Shown: one piece after another, positions 59,991 to 64,000 of the stretch
Position numbering within the stretch: the first letter of the stretch is position 1
Layout of the letters: every line of letters starts with the position of its first letter
Origin: Candidatus Pelagibacter sp.
GTDB taxonomy: Bacteria > Pseudomonadota > Alphaproteobacteria > Pelagibacterales > Pelagibacteraceae
DNA length: 64,000 nucleotides
Reading direction: 5' to 3'
Assembly: GCA_028404615.1 (NCBI GenBank)
Contig: JAOOBT010000001.1
Span: forward strand, 1-64,000
The notes under the pieces: generated by a model
What the model was told of the DNA's origin: nothing
What the model saw: only the letters and a program-made list of their open reading frames with translations
The model's database searches: none
Made by a program: the position numbers and the translations under genes

Positions 59991-60440
59991 ATGCAGAAAT
60001 GTACACTCGCACTTGGCTGTTTTTGGAAACCTGAGGAAAACTTCAAAAATAAACCCGGAATATTAGAAACCGAAGTAGGTTATGCTGGTGGTAATAGCGA
60101 GCAGACAACATATGAAGAAGTATGTACTGGTAGCACTGGACATGCTGAAGTTGTAAGGCTTACCTTTGATGAAAATAAAATTTCGTTTAAAAAAATATTA
60201 GATTTATTTTTCAAAATGCATGATCCAACACAAAAAGATATGCAATTTCCAGATGTTGGAACTCAATATAGAAGTGAGATTTTTTATGAAGATGAAAAGC
60301 AAAAACAAGACGCTTTGGAAGTTTTAAAAGAATTTAACGAAAAATTAGATGGTAAAATTCAGACAAATATTTCAAAAATTAAAAACTACAATAAAGCTGA
60401 AGAATATCATCAAAAATATATTGAAAAGAACAGGCAATGA
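59991..60440 (+). CDS. msrA: peptide-methionine (S)-S-oxide reductase MsrA
   Basis: This 149-residue enzyme repairs oxidised methionine. It has the active-site cysteine in ALGCFWKPEENF (usually GCFWG), VGYAGGNSEQTTYEEVCTGSTGHAEVVRLTFD, DPTQKDMQFPDVGTQYRSEIFY and AEEYHQKYIEK. It is short, lacking N- and C-terminal extensions and the C-terminal resolving cysteines of E. coli MsrA. Thioredoxin (33393) is a likely reductant. It overlaps the rhodanese gene by 4 bases. Confidence 0.94.
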   Translation: MQKCTLALGCFWKPEENFKNKPGILETEVGYAGGNSEQTTYEEVCTGSTGHAEVVRLTFDENKISFKKILDLFFKMHDPTQKDMQFPDVGTQYRSEIFYEDEKQKQDALEVLKEFNEKLDGKIQTNISKIKNYNKAEEYHQKYIEKNRQ

Positions 60441-61249
60441 ATCAATTAGTAACTACAGACTGGTTAGATAAGAATATTAAAAAAGTAAAAATTTTAGACG
60501 CTAGCTGGCATCTTCCAAATGCTAATAGAAATTCTTATGAGGAATACAAAATAGAACATATTATTAATTCTGTATTTTTTGATATAGATAAAAATTCAAA
60601 TCAAAAAACTAATCTTCCACACATGCTTCCTTCTAAAAAAGATTGGGAAAAAATTGTATCTGATTTAGGAATATCTAATTCAGATCACGTAATTGTCTAT
60701 GACAACTCAGATGTTTTTAGCTCTTGTAGGGTTTGGTACACTTTTTTGTATTTTGGTCATGACCCAAAACTTATCTCAGTATTAGACGGGGGTTTTAAAA
60801 AATGGATAAATGAAAAACGTCCCACTACTAAAGATCTAGCTAGCTCTGATAAATCCAAATACATTGCAGTTGAAAATACTTCTCTTGTGATAAATAAAGA
60901 TGAAGTAAATAAAAATATTACTAATAATAAATTTCAATTACTGGACGCTAGAGGAGAACAAAGATTTTTAGGCTTACAGTCTGAACCCCGAAAAGAACTT
61001 AAAAGTGGAAACATTAAAGGATCAATAAACCTACCTTTCCAAAAACTTTTAAGAGAAGATAGAACTTTAAAAAAAAAAGAGGAATTAATTGAGATTTTCA
61101 AATCAAAAAAAGTATCAATGGAAAAAGAAATGGCGTTTACATGTGGTTCTGGAGTTACAGCATGCATTTTAGGTCTAGCTAATTCTATTATAAGTGGTAA
61201 AAAACCTGTTATCTATGACGGTTCGTGGGCAGAGTACGGATTAGATTAA
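60437..61249 (+). CDS. two-domain sulfurtransferase (rhodanese family)
   Basis: This 270-residue protein has two rhodanese domains. The first (about 5-120) starts TTDWLDKNIKKVKILDASWHLPN and is catalytically inactive in this family. The second (about 145-268) has DARGEQRFLGLQSEPRKELKSGNIKGSINLPF and the active loop FTCGSGVTACI with the catalytic cysteine. The CGSGVTA loop fits 3-mercaptopyruvate sulfurtransferases (SseA) rather than thiosulfate rhodaneses. It is coupled to msrA, and both concern sulfur and redox chemistry. Confidence 0.92.
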   Translation: MNQLVTTDWLDKNIKKVKILDASWHLPNANRNSYEEYKIEHIINSVFFDIDKNSNQKTNLPHMLPSKKDWEKIVSDLGISNSDHVIVYDNSDVFSSCRVWYTFLYFGHDPKLISVLDGGFKKWINEKRPTTKDLASSDKSKYIAVENTSLVINKDEVNKNITNNKFQLLDARGEQRFLGLQSEPRKELKSGNIKGSINLPFQKLLREDRTLKKKEELIEIFKSKKVSMEKEMAFTCGSGVTACILGLANSIISGKKPVIYDGSWAEYGLD

Positions 61250-61255
61250 AAAAAA

Positions 61256-62128
61256 ATGAAAACTTCATCAAAAATTAAAACTTTACTAATAATTTTTTTT
61301 ATAGCTATTTTTGCAATCATAGCAGCTAGGCATTTTATAAGTCTACATTTTAAAAAAAAGTTTAGCGTGAGACCAGCTCCAGGAGTAATCGTTTCTACAG
61401 TTGAAAAATCGCTTTTTTATAAAAGTATTGAAACTTTTGGTACAGCTATTGCACAAAACTCAAAAGCTTATAGGGTCCAAGCTAGTAATATAAATGGAAA
61501 GCTAAATCTGGAGAATAGATTTGTAAAAAAAGGAGAAAAAATACTTTCATTAAAAGATGGAGAAAGCTTAATAGCAGACTTTGCTGGCAAGGTAGGAAAG
61601 AGGGAAATAGCTCAAGGTGTCTTAGGTTCAGAAAGTTTAATTATTACACTTGATGACTTAAAAAAAATTGTAATTGATATTAAAATACCTGAAAATTATG
61701 TAGGTGTCCTTAAAACAGGACTAAGAGCTGACGTAACTAGTTCTGCCTATAAAAAAGTTTTTAAGGGTAAAATAGAAACAATTAGTTCTCGTATTGACCC
61801 TTCTACGAGATCAATTCTGTCAAGAATAATAGTCGATAATTCAAATTTTGAAATTATTCCAGGTCAACTAATGACTGTAAAAATTATCTACGATGAAAAA
61901 AACCAAATTGGTGTGCCAGAAAGTGCTGTAACAATTCAGGGGAATACAGCGTTTGTTTACACTGTAAATGATGACACCGCTGAAAAAAAGAATATCGAAA
62001 TTGGTAAAAGAAATTTTGGTAAAGTTTCAGTTATATCTGGATTAAATGAAGGTGATATTGTGATTAGCGAGGGTGTTTCTAAAGTGAGAGATAAAGCTAA
62101 AATTAAAATTGTTACATCAGCAAAATAA
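61256..62128 (+). CDS. RND efflux periplasmic adaptor subunit (HlyD/MFP type)
   Basis: This 290-residue protein has an N-terminal membrane or signal segment (about residues 8-26), a split lipoyl-like domain (YRVQASNINGKLNLENRFVKKGEKILSLKDGES and ADFAGKVGKREIAQG), a beta-barrel domain (VIDIKIPENYVGVLKTGLRADVT) and a membrane-proximal part ending GLNEGDIVISEGVSKVRDKAKIKI. The long coiled-coil hairpin of larger adaptors is missing or very short. It directly precedes the pump subunit by no gap, so the two form an efflux pair; no outer-membrane channel gene is in view. Confidence 0.88.
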   Translation: MKTSSKIKTLLIIFFIAIFAIIAARHFISLHFKKKFSVRPAPGVIVSTVEKSLFYKSIETFGTAIAQNSKAYRVQASNINGKLNLENRFVKKGEKILSLKDGESLIADFAGKVGKREIAQGVLGSESLIITLDDLKKIVIDIKIPENYVGVLKTGLRADVTSSAYKKVFKGKIETISSRIDPSTRSILSRIIVDNSNFEIIPGQLMTVKIIYDEKNQIGVPESAVTIQGNTAFVYTVNDDTAEKKNIEIGKRNFGKVSVISGLNEGDIVISEGVSKVRDKAKIKIVTSAK

Positions 62129-64000
62129 ATGTTTTTAACTGACCTTTCAATCAAACGACCTGTTGTGGCCTCAGTAATGAGTTTAGTTTTAGTTATATTT
62201 GGTTTAGTAACTTTTCAAGAAATACCAACAGACGAATTGCCTGATGTTCAGCCGCCAGTTGTTACAATTCAAACTGAATATAGAGGCGCTTCGGCTGAAA
62301 TAGTTGACACACAAATTACACAAAAAATTGAAGATTTTGTTGGAGGCACTCCAGGATTAGAGACTATTGACTCTTTCAGTGAAGATGAAAGCTCTAGAAT
62401 TACTCTAACATTTGAAACTGATTTAGATTTAGACGATGTAACTAACGATGTCAGAAGTTCTGTATCTAGAGTTTTAGATAACTTACCAGAAGGGGCTGAA
62501 CAACCCGAAATATTTAAACAAAGTGCAGGTATGCGTACAACAATGTGGTTATCTTTTAATTCTGAAACTATGTCTGACTTAGAGTTAACTGACTACGCAG
62601 ATAGATATTTAACGGATACATTTTCTACAGTTGATGGCGTAGGTCGAGTTAGACTTGGTGGTCAAAGAGAATTATCACTTAGGATTTGGTTGGACCCTAT
62701 TGCACTTGCTGCTAGAGATTTAACCACCCAAGAAGTTGAAAACGTATTAAGGAAGGAAAATGTAGAATTTCCAGCAGGGAGAATAGAATCAAAAGATATT
62801 GATCTTACGATTAAGTTGAATAAAGCCTACAGTAATTTAGAAAATTATAAAAATTTACCACTTAAAAGAGCAACTGACGGATCAATTATTAAACTTTCTG
62901 ATGTAGCAAGAGTAGAGCTTGGCGCAGAGTCAACACGTACTTTATTTAAAGGCAATGGAAAGCAAGTGGTAGGAATAGGTATTTACCAGCAATCAGATGC
63001 TAATACTATTGCTGTTGCCGATGGAATTAAAAAGAAAATTAAAGAGCTCAAATCTAGCTTACCCCCGAATACAACATTAGAAGTTTCATTTGACAGAAGT
63101 AACTATATTAAAGCTGCAATTAAAGAAGTTTATAAAACTCTTTTTATTGCTTTGATTTTAGTAACTATAATAATTTACCTTTTTTTGGGAAATATAAGAG
63201 CCTTAGTGGTTCCTTTGGTAGCTTTACCAGTCTCATTAATTTCAACTTTTTTAGCAATTTATATTTTTGATTTTTCAATCAACCTCTTTACTCTTATGGC
63301 TTTAGTATTAGCCATCGGAATCGTTGTAGATGATGCGATTGTAATGTTAGAAAATATTGTAAGAAGAATAGAGTTAGGAGATACCCCTCTTGTTGCAGCA
63401 TTTAAAGGAGCTAAGCAAGTTTCGTTCGCAATTATCGCTACAACAGTCGTTTTGGTTGCTGTCTTTGTCCCTTTAATTTTTATTAAAGGAATTACAGGTG
63501 TACTATTTACACAAACTGCAATCACACTTGCAGCTGCTGTCATTATATCAAGTTTTGTGGCTTTATCTTTGAGTCCAATGTTGGCGAGTAAATTTCTTAA
63601 GCAAAATATGAATAAGTCAAAAATAGTTTCAAAATTTGAGAAATTTTTAAAGAATTTAACTTATTTATATAAAGTATCTTTGCTAGGTTGGATCAAAAAA
63701 AGAACGACGATAACAATCTTTCTATTAGCCACATTAGCTCTAACATTATTTTTTTTCAATTTTACAAAAAAAGAATTAATTGCTCCTGAAGACAGAGGGG
63801 CGTTCTTTGTAATCGTAAAAGCGCCTCAAGGTTCCGGCTTTAATTTTACGAAGGATAGAGCTGAGGAAATTGAAGGTCTTTTATTGCCTAATGTAGGTAA
63901 AGGTGAATACAGAAAATTGATTATGAGAGTGCCAGGGTTTGGTAAATCCGCAAAACAAGTAAATAGTGGTTTTATTATTGTACTACTTGAGCCTTGGAAA
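62129..64000 (+). CDS. RND-family efflux pump permease (partial, C-terminus outside window)
   Basis: This frame starts at the base after the adaptor stop and runs open to the window end (624 codons). It begins MFLTDLSIKRPVVASVMSLV, with TM1, then QEIPTDELPDVQPPVVTIQTEY typical of AcrB/MexB relatives, the porter subdomains, and the TM4 charged motif ALVLAIGIVVDDAIVMLENI with the two aspartates of the proton relay. GITGVLFTQTAITLAAAVI and a second porter half (IKKRTTITIFLLATLAL onward) follow. It pumps toxic or amphipathic compounds out; the substrate is unknown. Confidence 0.93.
   Translation, partial: MFLTDLSIKRPVVASVMSLVLVIFGLVTFQEIPTDELPDVQPPVVTIQTEYRGASAEIVDTQITQKIEDFVGGTPGLETIDSFSEDESSRITLTFETDLDLDDVTNDVRSSVSRVLDNLPEGAEQPEIFKQSAGMRTTMWLSFNSETMSDLELTDYADRYLTDTFSTVDGVGRVRLGGQRELSLRIWLDPIALAARDLTTQEVENVLRKENVEFPAGRIESKDIDLTIKLNKAYSNLENYKNLPLKRATDGSIIKLSDVARVELGAESTRTLFKGNGKQVVGIGIYQQSDANTIAVADGIKKKIKELKSSLPPNTTLEVSFDRSNYIKAAIKEVYKTLFIALILVTIIIYLFLGNIRALVVPLVALPVSLISTFLAIYIFDFSINLFTLMALVLAIGIVVDDAIVMLENIVRRIELGDTPLVAAFKGAKQVSFAIIATTVVLVAVFVPLIFIKGITGVLFTQTAITLAAAVIISSFVALSLSPMLASKFLKQNMNKSKIVSKFEKFLKNLTYLYKVSLLGWIKKRTTITIFLLATLALTLFFFNFTKKELIAPEDRGAFFVIVKAPQGSGFNFTKDRAEEIEGLLLPNVGKGEYRKLIMRVPGFGKSAKQVNSGFIIVLLEPWK

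Noticed and set aside
1..64000. CRISPR arrays, insertion sequences, prophage, tRNA or rRNA genes
   Set aside because: I scanned the gaps and found no spaced direct repeats, transposase-like proteins or cloverleaf and rRNA motifs; the gaps are too short for most of these.

Overview
The window is an AT-rich stretch (by eye around 30% GC) of a free-living marine alphaproteobacterium. The most likely source is the SAR11 clade (Pelagibacterales). The reasons are very short or overlapping gene junctions, small lysine-, isoleucine- and asparagine-rich proteins, near absence of non-coding DNA, and neighbourhoods typical of that clade (SRP RNA-dnaX-pheA-kdsB-cytochrome c-argF/argD; cmk-rpsA-ihfB-pyrF-trpFBA-accD-folC). 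This assignment rests on gene order and composition, not on a database match. I see no rRNA, tRNA, CRISPR array, insertion sequence or prophage. Almost all of it is core genome.

Layout. Positions 1-6188 hold dnaX (cut by the window edge), the 4.5S/SRP RNA, pheA, kdsB, a membrane-anchored cytochrome c on the opposite strand, and an argD-argF pair with an ABC-2 permease. argF is broken by a frameshift at a run of eight A. Positions 6325-7058 hold the cell-cycle regulator gcrA and a small membrane protein. Positions 7047-19622 form one co-oriented phosphorus-acquisition island on the minus strand: a small membrane coiled-coil protein, phoR, pstS, pstC, pstA, pstB, phoU and phoB, preceded by ugpB, ugpA, ugpE, ugpC and ugpQ. 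Together these genes sense phosphate limitation, import phosphate and glycerophosphodiesters or glycerol-3-phosphate, and release phosphate from the latter.

Positions 19719-21649 carry an SMR-like protein, an NDUFA9-like dehydrogenase and a short RNase D. Positions 21649-33396 are one long plus-strand run: Kdo/LPS (kdsD, lptC, lptB), aroA, cmk, rpsA, ihfB, pyrF, trpFBA, accD and folC. Positions 33393-38511 on the minus strand carry thioredoxin, exonuclease I, RmuC, a J1-crystallin-like ADP-ribosylglycohydrolase homologue, RlmN and a 63-residue unknown. Positions 38633-42267 on the plus strand carry small membrane proteins, a flavodoxin-fold oxidoreductase, an FAH-family enzyme, a 36-residue very basic peptide gene, an SRAP protein and a TauD-type dioxygenase. 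Positions 42268-49432 are mostly minus: purK, purE, a 39-residue basic ORF, ybgC, then (plus) two small envelope proteins and an MBL hydrolase, then (minus) a lysine-rich coiled-coil protein, a cyclopropane-fatty-acid synthase and a DapA-family lyase.

Positions 49479-64000 hold a heptosyltransferase-like GT9, a DnaJ-like membrane protein, a prolyl oligopeptidase, hsp20 behind a clear heat-shock promoter, gshA/gshB, a lipoprotein, a purine permease facing a purine phosphoribosyltransferase, a DUF1330 protein, a DNA glycosylase, an EamA transporter, msrA, a rhodanese, and an RND efflux adaptor and pump (pump cut by the window end).

The most noteworthy points are the argF frameshift at a homopolymer; a PhoR kinase without a membrane segment, overlapped by a separate small gene that encodes one; an SMR homologue lacking the essential glutamate; several tiny, translationally coupled genes missed by length cut-offs; and the lysine-rich coiled-coil protein. 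I did not find a clearly new multi-gene system.
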